Shown piece after piece: positions 50,033-63,519 of a stretch of 64,000 nt of DNA. The position numbers and the translations under genes are program-made. The DNA is from Marinobacter sp. DY40_1A1 (GTDB taxonomy: Bacteria; Pseudomonadota; Gammaproteobacteria; Pseudomonadales; Oleiphilaceae): NCBI RefSeq assembly GCF_016597815.1, contig NZ_VCHA01000004.1, positions 372,001-436,000 of the forward strand, in the 5' to 3' direction. The notes below the pieces were generated by a model. That model was given only the letters and a program-made list of their open reading frames with translations. It was not told where the DNA came from and searched no databases. Within the stretch, counting starts at the first letter, position 1. The number at the start of each line of letters is the position of its first letter.

Positions 50033-50376
50033 GAGTCTGTGGATAATTAATTGGATAAGCTGCGGACAAGCTTTGGATAGTTTTTGCTAATACCTTTTAA
50101 AACAACGGGTTGCTTGTCAATACAAGGCTCTTGATAAGCAACAGATTTGTGGATAACTTTATTGAAAACTATTTGAGGAGAGCTGCCCAAGCCTATGAAA
50201 ACCTGATGATTTCGGTTTTCCACTTCATTGGAAGGGTAGCTGAACAGTTATTTTTCGGGTGTTGGCTGCCATCCGTAGGTGCTTCTGGTTAAAATTTGCA
50301 CATTCTGACTGCATTTTTCCGGGTGAAACGTTATACTCCCGGCCCTGTTTTTATCCCCCGATTTCCGAGGTGAGCT
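50033..50376. other. mnmG upstream region with a DnaA-box cluster, possible second or true origin
   Basis: No gene is seen in these 344 bp. Two perfect DnaA boxes, TGTGGATAA, are at 50038-50046 and 50148-50156. Four further 7-of-9 matches lie in the same orientation at 50050 (ATTGGATAA), 50061 (TGCGGACAA), 50082 (TTTGGATAG) and 50129 (TCTTGATAA). An AT-rich stretch at about 50088-50105 lies within the cluster. In E. coli oriC stands just upstream of mnmG. The surrounding genes are mostly plus-strand on both sides, which argues against an active bidirectional origin here. Confidence 0.65.
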
Positions 50377-52263
50377 GTGGATTTTCCGACCCGTTTCGAT
50401 GTAATTGTCATTGGTGGTGGCCATGCCGGTACCGAAGCTGCGCTTGCGGCCGCGCGCATGGGCTCGCAAACCCTGCTGCTGACCCACAACATTGAAACCC
50501 TCGGGCAGATGTCCTGTAACCCGGCCATCGGTGGCATTGGCAAAAGCCATCTGGTGAAGGAAATTGATGCCCTTGGTGGCGCTATGGCACAGGCCACGGA
50601 TCTGGCGGGCATACAGTTCCGGGTACTCAATAGCCGCAAAGGCCCGGCTGTACGGGCTACCCGTGCTCAGGCTGACCGGGTTCTGTATAAGGCAGCCATT
50701 CGCCAGGTTCTCGAAAGCGAGCCAAACCTCACCTTGTTTCAGCAGGCTGCAGATGACCTGATTGTGGAAAACGATCAGGTAACCGGCGTGGTGACCCAGA
50801 CAGGCATCCGGTTTAACGCCAAAACCGTTGTGCTGACAACCGGCACCTTTCTCGGCGGCGTTATCCACATTGGCATGCAGCAGCATTCCGGCGGCCGTGC
50901 CGGCGATGCTCCAGCCAACGCGCTGGCTCAGCGGTTGCGGGAGTTGCCGTTTAACGTGGGCCGCCTGAAAACCGGCACACCACCGCGTATTGATGCTCGC
51001 AGTGTTGATTTTTCGGTTATGCAGGAGCAGTGGGGCGACAACCCAGCACCAGTGATGTCGTTTATTGGCAACCGGGACCAGCATCCTGAGCAGGTGTGCT
51101 GCTACGTTACCCGCACCACCGAGCAGACCCACGATATTATTCGCAGCGGCTTTGATCGCTCGCCCATGTTTGCCGGCAACATTGAAGGTGTCGGGCCGCG
51201 CTATTGCCCGTCGATTGAAGACAAGGTTAACCGCTTTGCCGACAAGGACTCGCATCAGATTTTTGTAGAGCCAGAAGGCCTGACCACCAACGAACTATAC
51301 CCGAATGGCATATCCACCAGCTTGCCGTTTGATATTCAGCTGGCGGCAGTGCGTTCCATTCCGGGTTTCGAAAACGCCCATATCACGCGACCCGGTTATG
51401 CCATTGAATACGACTATCTGAACCCCCAGGATCTGCGCCACACTCTGGAAACCAAGTTTATCCAGGGCCTCTATTTCGCTGGCCAGATCAACGGTACCAC
51501 CGGCTATGAAGAAGCCGGTGCCCAGGGTTTGCTGGCGGGTATCAACGCCGCCCTGCGGGCGCAGGAAAAGAGCGAATGGTATCCGCGCCGCGATGAAGCC
51601 TATCTCGGGGTGCTGGTGGACGACCTGATCACCATGGGGACCAAAGAGCCTTACCGCATGTTCACCAGCCGCGCGGAATACCGGCTTATCCTCCGTGAAG
51701 ACAATGCTGATCTGCGTCTCACCGAAACTGGCCGCAAGCTGGGCCTGGTGAACGACGAGCGTTGGCAAAAATTCAATGCCAAGTTTGAGGCCATTGCGAC
51801 AGAGCGCAAGCGTCTGGAGACCACCAGGATACACCCTGCAACTGAAGCGGGTGAACGTGCCAATAACTTTCTCAAGCAACCCATGACCCGGGACCACACC
51901 CTGGCTGAGTTGCTTCGCCGCCCGGAAATTGCCTACAGCCACGTAGCGGAGATTGGGGCCGCGCAATCGGAAGACCCGGTTGTGGCGGAACAGGTGGAAA
52001 TCGAGATCAAGTACGAAGGCTACATTTCGCGCCAGACCGATGAAATCGAGCGTTTACGCCGGAATGAGAACACGGCGCTGCCTATCGACCTTGATTACGA
52101 TGTCATCGGCGGGCTGTCGAATGAGATCAAGCAGAAACTGAAAGAGGTTCGACCGGAAACCGTTGCCCAGGCATCGCGAATCCAGGGTGTAACGCCGGCT
52201 GCGATCTCGCAGATTCTGGTAAACCTGAAAAAGCGCGAGTTATTGCGCAAGCAGAGCGCCTGA
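50377..52263 (+). CDS. mnmG: tRNA uridine-5-carboxymethylaminomethyl(34) synthesis enzyme MnmG
   Basis: A 628-residue FAD/NADH protein that, with MnmE, adds the carboxymethylaminomethyl group to wobble uridine. The N-terminal FAD fingerprint is [17 protein letters not shown]; family motifs are [41 protein letters not shown] and [10 protein letters not shown]; the C-terminal helical domain begins near residue 500 and contains [15 protein letters not shown]. The start is GTG, with GAGGTGA three bases upstream. It leads mnmG-rsmG-parA-parB; it is separated from mnmE by the accessory block. Confidence 0.98.
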   Translation: MDFPTRFDVIVIGGGHAGTEAALAAARMGSQTLLLTHNIETLGQMSCNPAIGGIGKSHLVKEIDALGGAMAQATDLAGIQFRVLNSRKGPAVRATRAQADRVLYKAAIRQVLESEPNLTLFQQAADDLIVENDQVTGVVTQTGIRFNAKTVVLTTGTFLGGVIHIGMQQHSGGRAGDAPANALAQRLRELPFNVGRLKTGTPPRIDARSVDFSVMQEQWGDNPAPVMSFIGNRDQHPEQVCCYVTRTTEQTHDIIRSGFDRSPMFAGNIEGVGPRYCPSIEDKVNRFADKDSHQIFVEPEGLTTNELYPNGISTSLPFDIQLAAVRSIPGFENAHITRPGYAIEYDYLNPQDLRHTLETKFIQGLYFAGQINGTTGYEEAGAQGLLAGINAALRAQEKSEWYPRRDEAYLGVLVDDLITMGTKEPYRMFTSRAEYRLILREDNADLRLTETGRKLGLVNDERWQKFNAKFEAIATERKRLETTRIHPATEAGERANNFLKQPMTRDHTLAELLRRPEIAYSHVAEIGAAQSEDPVVAEQVEIEIKYEGYISRQTDEIERLRRNENTALPIDLDYDVIGGLSNEIKQKLKEVRPETVAQASRIQGVTPAAISQILVNLKKRELLRKQSA

Positions 52264-52271
52264 ATGCTGCC

Positions 52272-52913
52272 ATGACTCAAACTCTCTGGCAGCGCCAACT
52301 CCGGGAAGGGCTGGGGCACATGCAGCTCTCCCTCGATGACCACAAGCAACAACAGCTGTTGGCATTTCTTGCTCTGCTTAACAAGTGGAACAAGGCATAC
52401 AACCTCACGGCTGTGCGCAACGAGGGGGAGATGGTTTCCCGCCAGTTGCTCGACAGCCTCAGTATTCTGCCTTGGGTAACCACGGAACATCTTCTCGATG
52501 TGGGTGCCGGCGGTGGCCTGCCGGGAATTCCGTTGGCTATTGTGATGCCGGAAACGCGCTTCACCCTGCTGGACAGCAACGGCAAGAAAACCCGCTTTCT
52601 GAATCAGTGTGTACTGGAGCTGGGCCTCAAAAACGTGGATGTTATCCATGGCCGTGCCGAAGACTGCAAGCCGGAGCAGCCATATAGCCAGATCAGCAGC
52701 CGTGCGTTTACCGCCTTGGATAACCTGGTGGCCTGGTGTGGCGACCTGCTGGCGCACAATGGCAGCTTCCTTGCCATGAAAGGCCAGTATCCGGATGATG
52801 AGGTGGCTGCCCTTCCAGCGGGTTGGCAGGTATCATCCACGCATACTCTTGGCGTTCCCGGCGCTGGCGGCGAGAGACACCTGCTGGTCCTGGGTCGGTC
52901 AGAGCAACTCTAA
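52272..52913 (+). CDS. rsmG: 16S rRNA (guanine-N7) methyltransferase RsmG
   Basis: A 213-residue SAM-dependent methyltransferase that methylates G527 of 16S rRNA. Family features are LLNKWNKAYNLTAVRN near residue 38, the SAM loop LLDVGAGGGLPGIPLAI near residue 75, and FTLLDSNGKKTRFL near 97. It follows mnmG by 8 bp in the conserved pair. The ribosome site before the ATG is weak, suggesting translation coupled to mnmG. Confidence 0.97.
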   Translation: MTQTLWQRQLREGLGHMQLSLDDHKQQQLLAFLALLNKWNKAYNLTAVRNEGEMVSRQLLDSLSILPWVTTEHLLDVGAGGGLPGIPLAIVMPETRFTLLDSNGKKTRFLNQCVLELGLKNVDVIHGRAEDCKPEQPYSQISSRAFTALDNLVAWCGDLLAHNGSFLAMKGQYPDDEVAALPAGWQVSSTHTLGVPGAGGERHLLVLGRSEQL

Positions 52914-52977
52914 CCAGAAAAAACCCAGTACTCGCAACAGTATTCGGCAGCGGTATTCATTAACAAGGAGGCGAGAC

Positions 52978-53772
52978 ATGGCGCGCGTGATTGCAGTGAC
53001 CAATCAAAAAGGTGGTGTGGGCAAAACCACTACCTGCGTCAATCTTGCAGCCTCACTGGCCGCCACCAGGCGCCGGGTTCTGCTGGTGGATATGGACCCC
53101 CAGGGCAACGCCACCATGGGCAGTGGTGTTGACAAAAGCTCCCTGGAACTATCGGGTTACGACTTGCTTACCAAGCGTGCGACCGCTGCCGAGGTGATTA
53201 TTCCTGCAGAGGCCTCCGGCTATGACATCATGCCGTCCAATGGCGATCTGACCGCCGCTGAAGTTGAGCTGATGAACGAGATTGGCCGGGAGCATCGGCT
53301 CAGGCTTGCCATCAATGGCGTTCGAGACAACTACGATTACATTCTGATCGATTGCCCGCCCTCACTCAGCCTGTTAACGGTGAACGCTCTGTCTGCCGCT
53401 GACTCAGTACTTATTCCCATGCAGTGTGAGTACTACGCCCTGGAAGGCCTGGCTGCACTGATGAATACCGTGGAGCAGATCAAGGAGACGGTTAACCCGA
53501 ATCTGGAGATCGAGGGCATCCTCAGGACCATGTACGACCCCCGGAACAGTCTCACGCTGGATGTGTCTGGCCAGCTTACAGAGTATTTCGGAGACAAGGT
53601 GTACCGTGCGGTAATTCCCCGTAACGTGCGTCTTGCGGAAGCGCCCAGCTATGGCATGCCCGCATTAAAGTATGACAAAACCTCCAAGGGTGCGATTGCT
53701 TACCTCGCGCTGGCCGGTGAAATGGTGCGTCGCCACGGGGTGAAAAAGACATCGGCTCCGGTTGCGGTGTAA
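52978..53772 (+). CDS. parA: Chromosome partitioning ATPase ParA (Soj)
   Basis: A 264-residue Walker-type ATPase that drives segregation of ParB-parS complexes. Visible motifs are the deviant Walker A NQKGGVGKTTT at residues 8-18, VDMDPQGN near 38, and the ILIDCPPSLSLLT block near 118. The start is the ATG of MARVIAVTN with AAGGAGG eight bases upstream; a longer frame overlapping rsmG is spurious. It lies upstream of parB in the standard arrangement, and the cognate parS sites are in recF. Confidence 0.97.
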   Translation: MARVIAVTNQKGGVGKTTTCVNLAASLAATRRRVLLVDMDPQGNATMGSGVDKSSLELSGYDLLTKRATAAEVIIPAEASGYDIMPSNGDLTAAEVELMNEIGREHRLRLAINGVRDNYDYILIDCPPSLSLLTVNALSAADSVLIPMQCEYYALEGLAALMNTVEQIKETVNPNLEIEGILRTMYDPRNSLTLDVSGQLTEYFGDKVYRAVIPRNVRLAEAPSYGMPALKYDKTSKGAIAYLALAGEMVRRHGVKKTSAPVAV

Positions 53773-53825
53773 CATAGTGGCTGGTCTCTCTTAATAAAGA
53801 AGCACAACGACTATCAACGGGAAGA

Positions 53826-54713
53826 ATGACTGACACCATGGCGGCGAAGAAACGAGGATTGGGCGAGCGCGGGCTGGGAGCCCTGCTGGCCGGCTCCAGG
53901 GTGAACCTGGATCAGGAACTGAAAAACCATGACGGTGAGTTGCGGCAGGTTCCTATCGATCTGATCCAGCGCGGCCGTTTTCAGCCACGCCGTGACATGG
54001 ACCCAGCCGCTCTGCAGGAGCTGGCAGACTCCATTCGCCAGCAAGGGGTGATGCAGCCCGTTGTTATTCGTCCCATTGCGGAAGGCCGCTACGAGCTGAT
54101 TGCCGGTGAGCGCCGCTGGCGGGCTACCCAAATGGCGGAGCTCGACAGCATCCCTGCCATCATCCGGGATGTTCCCGACGAAGCCGCCATTGCCATGGCG
54201 CTCATCGAGAACATTCAGCGTGAAAATCTCAATCCTATAGAAGAGGCCTTCGCGCTCCAGCGTTTGCAGGACGAGTTCGGCCTTACTCAGGCCCAGGTAG
54301 CGGAAGCTGTGGGTAAGTCCCGTTCCACCATCACCAACCTGCTGCGACTGATTGGGCTAACCGAAGATGTGCGCTTGATGCTGGAGCACGGCGATCTCGA
54401 AATGGGGCACGGCCGGGCCATGCTGACACTCACGCCAGAACAGCAGATGCAGGTGGCCAAACAGGTTGTCGCCAAATCCTTGTCGGTGCGCCAGACTGAA
54501 GCCCTTGTTCGCCAGCTGCAGCAGGAAGCCGGCGCTGGAAAACCGGCAAAGCCAGGCGCCATTGATCCCAATATACGTGCCCTGCAGGATGATCTTGCGG
54601 AGCGTCTGGGAGCAAAAGTATCCATTGCCCATGGTCAGCGGGGTAAAGGCAAGCTGGTTATTGAGTACAGTTCACTGGATGAGTTGGACGGTATTCTGGG
54701 CCATATCCGTTAA
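53826..54713 (+). CDS. parB: Chromosome partitioning protein ParB (Spo0J)
   Basis: A 295-residue CTPase/DNA-binding protein that spreads from parS. The N-terminal basic stretch AAKKRGLGERGLGALL is typical. The CTP-binding motifs are GERRWRAT near residue 97 and ENIQRENLNPIEEA near 128, followed by the helix-turn-helix LTQAQVAEAVGKSRSTITNLLRL near 155-180 and a C-terminal dimerisation segment. Two in-frame starts (53826 and 53838) are close together; the first has GGGAAG before it. It is 53 bp after parA. Confidence 0.97.
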   Translation: MTDTMAAKKRGLGERGLGALLAGSRVNLDQELKNHDGELRQVPIDLIQRGRFQPRRDMDPAALQELADSIRQQGVMQPVVIRPIAEGRYELIAGERRWRATQMAELDSIPAIIRDVPDEAAIAMALIENIQRENLNPIEEAFALQRLQDEFGLTQAQVAEAVGKSRSTITNLLRLIGLTEDVRLMLEHGDLEMGHGRAMLTLTPEQQMQVAKQVVAKSLSVRQTEALVRQLQQEAGAGKPAKPGAIDPNIRALQDDLAERLGAKVSIAHGQRGKGKLVIEYSSLDELDGILGHIR

Positions 54714-54859
54714 TTGAAAATAAATTCGGAATTCTGACTGAAAGCCACTAACCACCAGATGTCGTGACCGCAAAGGGCGGGACCCACTAGGTGTGTGATA
54801 AATAGCAGTTCTCAATCCCGATGTGACGAAAAACCAGCCAGGTTTAGTGCAGAGTCTGG

Positions 54860-54888
54860 TTGAACAACAAGTGCTTAAAACATATAAT
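54860..54888 (+). promoter_or_regulatory. Sigma70-type promoter of the atp operon
   Basis: TTGAAC and TATAAT are separated by exactly 17 bp. Transcription would start near 54895, about 20 bp before the atpI ATG, which supports the shorter atpI start. It is the best promoter match I noticed in the window. Confidence 0.82.
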
Positions 54889-54916
54889 TTCGCGCGATTG
54901 GAATTATGGCGGTGAT

Positions 54917-55309
54917 ATGAAACCTCGGCAATCTCGAATCACCAAGGTTCCGTTGGCCCGCTGGCTGATCATTGAGTTTACAGGGCTGAGTGTTTTCAGT
55001 CTTTTATGGTTACTGCACAGTCCTTTGGCCGGTTATTCCGCTTTTGTTGGCGGTCTTATATTTATAGTGCCGAACGCCTGGTTTGTACACCGGGTTTATC
55101 GTTACCAGGGCGCACGTAACGCGCATCTGATGGTGGGGAATTTGTTTCGGGCGGAATCCACTAAAATCGCCCTTACCGCAGTTTTCTTCGCGGCCGTTTT
55201 CACTTTAATGGAGCCGGTACATGTACCGGCTCTGTTATTCACTTTTGCTGTGATGGTCCTGGCAGGTGGCGCATTGCGCTGGCTGATACGGCCTAAACCA
55301 CGGCGATGA
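54917..55309 (+). CDS. atpI: F0F1 ATP synthase assembly protein I
   Basis: A 130-residue membrane protein with four hydrophobic segments (about residues 17-33, 38-56, 83-98 and 102-120), first gene of the atp operon. AtpI assists c-ring assembly and is the least conserved atp product. The start is MKPRQSRIT; an upstream in-frame ATG falls inside the promoter and would be excluded from the mRNA. It precedes atpB by 15 bp. Confidence 0.9.
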   Translation: MKPRQSRITKVPLARWLIIEFTGLSVFSLLWLLHSPLAGYSAFVGGLIFIVPNAWFVHRVYRYQGARNAHLMVGNLFRAESTKIALTAVFFAAVFTLMEPVHVPALLFTFAVMVLAGGALRWLIRPKPRR

Positions 55310-56176
<867 letters not shown>

Positions 56177-56211
56177 TTTACCCGTTAAAAAGCAAACCCT
56201 TAACTATCTGA

Positions 56212-56457
<246 letters not shown>

Positions 56458-56552
56458 TCAGCCCAATAATGCGGGCGCTGCTCTTGTAAACAGAGCCTGG
56501 CGCCCGGTTTTTTGGTCTCCAGCACGCAACGAATAGCAAGAGGTATATTGCC

Positions 56553-57023
56553 GTGAATATAAACCTTACGTTGATAGGGCAATCGATTGCCTTCGCTATT
56601 TTCGTCTGGTTCTGCGTGAAATATGTTTGGCCGCCTATTACGGCTGCCATGCAAGCGCGCCAGAAGAAGATTGCTGATGGTCTTTCCGCTGCTGACCGGG
56701 CTTCACTGGACCTTGAGCTTGCTCAGGAGAAAGCCGCCCAGCAAATGCAGCAAGCCAAAGAAGAAGCTTCCGTTCTGATTGATCAGGCCAACAAGCGTGC
56801 CGCTCAGATTGTGGAAGCGTCCAAAGACGATGCCCGCAAAGAAGGCGAAAAGCTCATTGAGCAAGCCCGAGCGGAAATTCAACAGGAGCGTGTTCAGGCT
56901 CGCGACGCACTAAGAACTGAAGTGGCATTGCTTGTCATTGCCGGTGCCGAGAAGATTCTGGAAACCTCTGTCGATGCCAAAGCTCACAGCGAGATGCTGG
57001 ACAAGCTGGCAGCACAACTCTAA
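56553..57023 (+). CDS. atpF: ATP synthase F0 subunit b
   Basis: A 156-residue peripheral-stalk subunit, the same length as E. coli b. One N-terminal membrane helix (residues 5-24) is followed by a long charged, Ala/Glu/Lys-rich helix (about 30-140) that dimerises. The start is GTG with AAGAGG upstream. It lies 95 bp after atpE and 11 bp before atpH. Confidence 0.97.
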   Translation: MNINLTLIGQSIAFAIFVWFCVKYVWPPITAAMQARQKKIADGLSAADRASLDLELAQEKAAQQMQQAKEEASVLIDQANKRAAQIVEASKDDARKEGEKLIEQARAEIQQERVQARDALRTEVALLVIAGAEKILETSVDAKAHSEMLDKLAAQL

Positions 57024-57034
57024 GCGAGGGTCCC

Positions 57035-57571
57035 ATGGCAGAACTGACTACGTTAGCCCGGCCCTACGCAAAAGCCGTTTTTGAAGCCGCGAAAGAGCGA
57101 GACGCCGTTGGATCCTGGGATCAGGCTCTTGCTCTTGTTGGTATGCTGGCAGCTGACGGCGCTGTGAAGAAAATTCTGGCCAATCCTGGCCTGTCTGAGC
57201 AACGCAAGGCAGAGCTGTTTTTCGATACTGCTGAAGAACAGATGCCCGAAGCGCTCAGAAACTTCCTGTTGATTCTTGCTGAAAACAAGCGCCTGGCGTT
57301 GCTGCCGGAAATTTCAACCCTGTTCACCTTCTACCGCGCAGAACTTGAGCGCACGGTAAACATGAAGGTAAGTACTGCGTTTGAAATGACTCCGGAAGAG
57401 CAGCAAAAGCTGGCAGAAGCATTGTCCAGGAAACTGGAGCGTAAAGTCGCCCTGGAAACCGCTGTTGATCGTTCGTTGATTGGCGGCGTGGTGGTAAATA
57501 CCGGCGATTTGGTTATTGACGCTTCAGTCCGTGGCAAGCTGGCCAAAATGGCTAAAGCTCTGGGCTCCTGA
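57035..57571 (+). CDS. atpH: ATP synthase F1 subunit delta
   Basis: A 178-residue subunit joining the peripheral stalk to the alpha3beta3 head. Typical segments are [12 protein letters not shown] at the start and [28 protein letters not shown] at the end. It sits between atpF and atpA in the standard order. Confidence 0.96.
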   Translation: MAELTTLARPYAKAVFEAAKERDAVGSWDQALALVGMLAADGAVKKILANPGLSEQRKAELFFDTAEEQMPEALRNFLLILAENKRLALLPEISTLFTFYRAELERTVNMKVSTAFEMTPEEQQKLAEALSRKLERKVALETAVDRSLIGGVVVNTGDLVIDASVRGKLAKMAKALGS

Positions 57572-57599
57572 TTTCAGCAAAAGGTTTGAGGACAAAGGC

Positions 57600-59144
57600 A
57601 TGCAGCAACTGAATCCATCCGAGATCAGTGACATCATTAAAAAGAGAATCGAAAAGCTCGATATCTCTTCTGAAGCAAAAAACGAAGGCACTATCCTGTC
57701 TGTTGCAGATGGTATTGTGCTGATTCACGGCCTTGCCGACGTAATGTCCGGCGAAATGATCGAATTTGCTAACGGCACATACGGCATGGCGCTGAACCTT
57801 GAGCGCGACTCTGTCGGTGCCGTAGTACTGGGCGACTATGAAGGTCTGGCTGAAGGCCAGAAAGTTCGTTGTACCGGCCGTATTCTTGAAGTGCCTGTTG
57901 GTCCGGAATTGCTTGGTCGCGTTGTTGACGGTCTGGGTAACCCGATCGACGGCAAAGGCGAGCTGGGTACTACCCTGACCGATCCCGTTGAGAAGGTAGC
58001 ACCGGGTGTTATCGAGCGTCAGTCTGTTGATCAGCCGATCCAGACTGGTATGAAAGCGATCGATACCATGGTTCCGGTTGGCCGCGGCCAGCGTGAGCTG
58101 ATCATTGGTGACCGTCAGATTGGTAAGACAGCTGTCGCCATCGACGCGATCATCAACCAGAAGAACTCCGGCATCAAGTGTATCTATGTTGCCATTGGCC
58201 AGAAGCAGTCTTCGATTGCTGCCGTTGTGCGCAAGCTTGAAGAGCATGGTGCGATGGATCACACCATTGTGATTGCCGCTGGCGCCGCAGACCCGGCCGC
58301 GATGCAGTTCCTGGCACCGTACTCCGGTACCACCATGGGTGAATACTTCCGTGACCGCGGTGAAGATGCCCTGATTGTATACGATGACCTGTCAAAGCAG
58401 GCTGTTGCTTACCGTCAGATCTCTCTTCTGCTGCGTCGTCCACCAGGTCGTGAAGCTTATCCTGGTGACGTTTTCTATCTGCACTCCCGTCTTCTGGAGC
58501 GTGCATCCCGCGTAAACGCGGACTACGTTGAAAAGTTCACCAACGGTGAAGTGAAAGGCAAGACCGGTTCTTTGACCGCACTGCCAATCATCGAAACCCA
58601 GGCTGGTGACGTTTCGGCTTTCGTACCGACCAACGTAATCTCCATTACCGACGGTCAGATCTTCCTTGAGACCAACCTGTTCAACTCCGGCATCCGTCCG
58701 GCGATGAACGCTGGTATTTCGGTATCTCGGGTAGGTGGTGCAGCTCAGACCAAGATCATGAAGAAACTGGGCGGTAACATCCGTCTGGCGCTGGCTCAGT
58801 ATCGCGAGCTGGCAGCGTTTGCGCAGTTTGCTTCGGATCTGGATGACGCGACACGTAAGCAGCTCGAGCACGGTCAGCGTGTTACTGAACTGATGAAGCA
58901 GAACCAGTACAGCCCAATGACTGTGGCTGAAATGGGTAGTGTTCTGTTCGCAGCTAACGAAGGCTTCCTTGATGACGTAGACGTCGCCAAAGTTGTTCAG
59001 TTTGAAGCCCAGTTGTTGGATTGGTTGCGTTCAGAGCAAAAAGAACTGCTTGAGAAGATCGGTGCCGAAGGCAACTACAACGATGACGTTGCCGCAGGTC
59101 TTAAAGCTGCGCTGGAGAAATTCAAGACCACTCAAACCTGGTAA
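57600..59144 (+). CDS. atpA: ATP synthase F1 subunit alpha
   Basis: A 514-residue nucleotide-binding subunit (E. coli 513). The P-loop is [11 protein letters not shown] near residue 170, and the arginine-finger region with [10 protein letters not shown] is near 375. The start is the ATG of [10 protein letters not shown] with GAGG upstream; a longer open frame overlaps the end of atpH and is spurious. Confidence 0.98.
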   Translation: MQQLNPSEISDIIKKRIEKLDISSEAKNEGTILSVADGIVLIHGLADVMSGEMIEFANGTYGMALNLERDSVGAVVLGDYEGLAEGQKVRCTGRILEVPVGPELLGRVVDGLGNPIDGKGELGTTLTDPVEKVAPGVIERQSVDQPIQTGMKAIDTMVPVGRGQRELIIGDRQIGKTAVAIDAIINQKNSGIKCIYVAIGQKQSSIAAVVRKLEEHGAMDHTIVIAAGAADPAAMQFLAPYSGTTMGEYFRDRGEDALIVYDDLSKQAVAYRQISLLLRRPPGREAYPGDVFYLHSRLLERASRVNADYVEKFTNGEVKGKTGSLTALPIIETQAGDVSAFVPTNVISITDGQIFLETNLFNSGIRPAMNAGISVSRVGGAAQTKIMKKLGGNIRLALAQYRELAAFAQFASDLDDATRKQLEHGQRVTELMKQNQYSPMTVAEMGSVLFAANEGFLDDVDVAKVVQFEAQLLDWLRSEQKELLEKIGAEGNYNDDVAAGLKAALEKFKTTQTW

Positions 59145-59211
59145 CACCGCTGGCCCGCTGCGGCGGGCTTGCAGGTCCAAATGAGTGTCTAACTTGAAAG
59201 GGCAGTGATCT

Positions 59212-61520
<2,309 letters not shown>

Positions 61521-61556
61521 TCCTCTTTCAATTTCTGACCCAAGAGGCTTAGAGAT

Positions 61557-61979
61557 ATGGCTATGACTGTACATTGTGACGTCGTAAGCGCTGAGAAGAA
61601 GATTTACTCCGGTCTGGTAGAGATGCTTATCGCTACCGGCACCGAGGGTGAGTTGGGCATTCAGTTTGGCCATGCTCCGTTGCTGTCCGCGCTTAAGCCG
61701 GGGGCAGTCCGGATCATCAAACAAGGTGGCGAAGAGGAAATCCTCTACGTTTCCGGGGGATACCTGGAAGTGCAGCCAAATCTTGTAACATTGATGGCCG
61801 ATACAGCGGTGCGGGCGAAAGACGTTGATGAGGCTGCCGCAGTGCAGGCTCAAAAAGACGCCGAAGCAGCATTGGCGAACAAGACGGGTGAGTTTGAGTA
61901 CTATCGTGCGGCTGCAGAGTTGGCCGAAGCGGCTGCTCAGCTACGCACCCTGCAAAAGCTGCGCAAAAACGTTCGATAG
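61557..61979 (+). CDS. atpC: ATP synthase F1 subunit epsilon
   Basis: A 140-residue regulatory subunit with an N-terminal beta-sandwich ([41 protein letters not shown]) and a C-terminal helical hairpin that can inhibit hydrolysis. Two in-frame ATGs (61557, 61563) are possible; the first is used. It is the last atp gene and is followed by a terminator. Confidence 0.97.
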   Translation: MAMTVHCDVVSAEKKIYSGLVEMLIATGTEGELGIQFGHAPLLSALKPGAVRIIKQGGEEEILYVSGGYLEVQPNLVTLMADTAVRAKDVDEAAAVQAQKDAEAALANKTGEFEYYRAAAELAEAAAQLRTLQKLRKNVR

Positions 61980-62006
61980 AACAGATTGCGAGAGCTTGCA
62001 TCGAAG

Positions 62007-62042
62007 AAGCCGCATCCTTCCATTCCGAGGTGCGGCTTTTTT
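62007..62042 (+). terminator. Rho-independent terminator of the atp operon
   Basis: An 8-bp stem AAGCCGCA/TGCGGCTT with a 16-base loop is followed by a run of six T residues, 28 bp after atpC. Confidence 0.88.
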
Positions 62043-62098
62043 GTTGTGTGAACTACCATTGATATAGAACCCCGACCACGTAAGGGAGTTGTTGCCCC

Positions 62099-63463
62099 AT
62101 GTCACCGTTGCACGTTGTTATCCTGGCTGCCGGCCAGGGATCAAGGATGAAATCATCGCTGCCGAAGGTACTGCATAAAGTGGCAGGGCGGTCGATGCTC
62201 CATCACGTGATCGAGACTGCCCAGACATTGGGCGCCGAAAAAGTACATGGCGTGATTGGCCACGGGGCTGATCAGGTACGAGAGGCTTCAAAGGCTTACA
62301 GCGTAAGCTGGGTGATGCAGGAACAGCAGCTGGGAACAGGCCACGCTGTCGCTCAAACACTGCCTGAGCTGCCTGACGATGCCAGGGTTCTGGTGCTTTA
62401 TGGTGATGTGCCTCTGACCACAGCACAAACCCTGCAGGGTTTGGTGCAGGGTCTGGACGAAACCACCCTTGGGTTGTTAACGGTGACTCTGGACAACCCC
62501 CAGGGCTATGGCCGTATTTTGCGCGACCAAGCGGGGCAGGTTACCGCCATCGTTGAACAAAAAGACGCCAGCCCGGAACAGCTGGCTGTTAATGAAGTCA
62601 ACACAGGCATTCTTGCCGTAAGTGCGCGCCACTTGAAAGCCTGGCTTCCCCAGCTATCAAGCAGCAACGCCCAGGGCGAATATTATCTCACTGATATTAT
62701 CGCCATGGCGGTTCAGGCTGGCATGACGGTAAACGTGGCTCAGCCGGGCAACCCGTTTGAAGTACAGGGCGTGAACAATCGCCTGCAACTGGCCGAGCTT
62801 GAGCGCTGGTATCAAAGCCGGGAAGCAGAGCGCCTGATGACTGAAGGCGCCACCCTGGCTGACCCATCGCGAGTGGATGTGCGCGGTGAACTCACCATCG
62901 GCAACGACATTCTGATCGATGTGAACGTGGTCTTTAATGGCAAGGTGACACTGGGCAGCCATGTATCCATCGGTCCCGGTTGTGTCATCACCGATAGCAA
63001 CATCGCCGATGGCGTCCATATACATGCCAACAGCGTCATTGAGCAAAGCAATGTGGGCCCCAATGCCAACGTTGGGCCCTTTGCTCGCCTGCGGCCAGGC
63101 ACGCAACTGGCAGCTAACAGCAAGGTAGGGAATTTTGTTGAAACAAAAAACACCATCGTTGGCGAGGGCAGCAAAATTAACCACCTGAGTTACGTGGGTG
63201 ATGCTACGCTGGGCGCTAACGTAAACGTAGGTGCAGGCACTATTACCTGCAACTATGATGGCGTGAACAAGTACAAAACCGTGTTGGGCGACGGTGTGTT
63301 TGTAGGCTCCAACAGCGCGCTTGTGGCGCCGGTTACGATTGCTGCAGGTGCCACAGTTGGTGCTGGCTCTACGATTACCAAGGATGTGCCTGAGCAGCAA
63401 CTGGCCGTAGCCCGGGGTCGCCAGCGCAACATCTCCGGCTGGCAAAAACCGGAAAAACACTGA
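62099..63463 (+). CDS. glmU: Bifunctional UDP-GlcNAc diphosphorylase / glucosamine-1-phosphate acetyltransferase
   Basis: A 454-residue cytoplasmic enzyme making UDP-N-acetylglucosamine for peptidoglycan and lipid A. The N-terminal uridyltransferase has LAAGQGSRMKSSLPKVLH at residues 9-26 and LYGDVPL near 103. The C-terminal left-handed beta-helix acetyltransferase has hexapeptide repeats and the block GNFVETKNTIVGEG...VNVGAGTITCNYDGVNK near 345-390, with the catalytic histidine in NHLSYVGD. It stands between atpC and glmS, the common gammaproteobacterial order. Confidence 0.98.
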   Translation: MSPLHVVILAAGQGSRMKSSLPKVLHKVAGRSMLHHVIETAQTLGAEKVHGVIGHGADQVREASKAYSVSWVMQEQQLGTGHAVAQTLPELPDDARVLVLYGDVPLTTAQTLQGLVQGLDETTLGLLTVTLDNPQGYGRILRDQAGQVTAIVEQKDASPEQLAVNEVNTGILAVSARHLKAWLPQLSSSNAQGEYYLTDIIAMAVQAGMTVNVAQPGNPFEVQGVNNRLQLAELERWYQSREAERLMTEGATLADPSRVDVRGELTIGNDILIDVNVVFNGKVTLGSHVSIGPGCVITDSNIADGVHIHANSVIEQSNVGPNANVGPFARLRPGTQLAANSKVGNFVETKNTIVGEGSKINHLSYVGDATLGANVNVGAGTITCNYDGVNKYKTVLGDGVFVGSNSALVAPVTIAAGATVGAGSTITKDVPEQQLAVARGRQRNISGWQKPEKH

Positions 63464-63519
63464 CCGTAATTTTCTCCCGGTAATTACCACGATTTTTTAT
63501 CACGAACAGGACAGACAGC

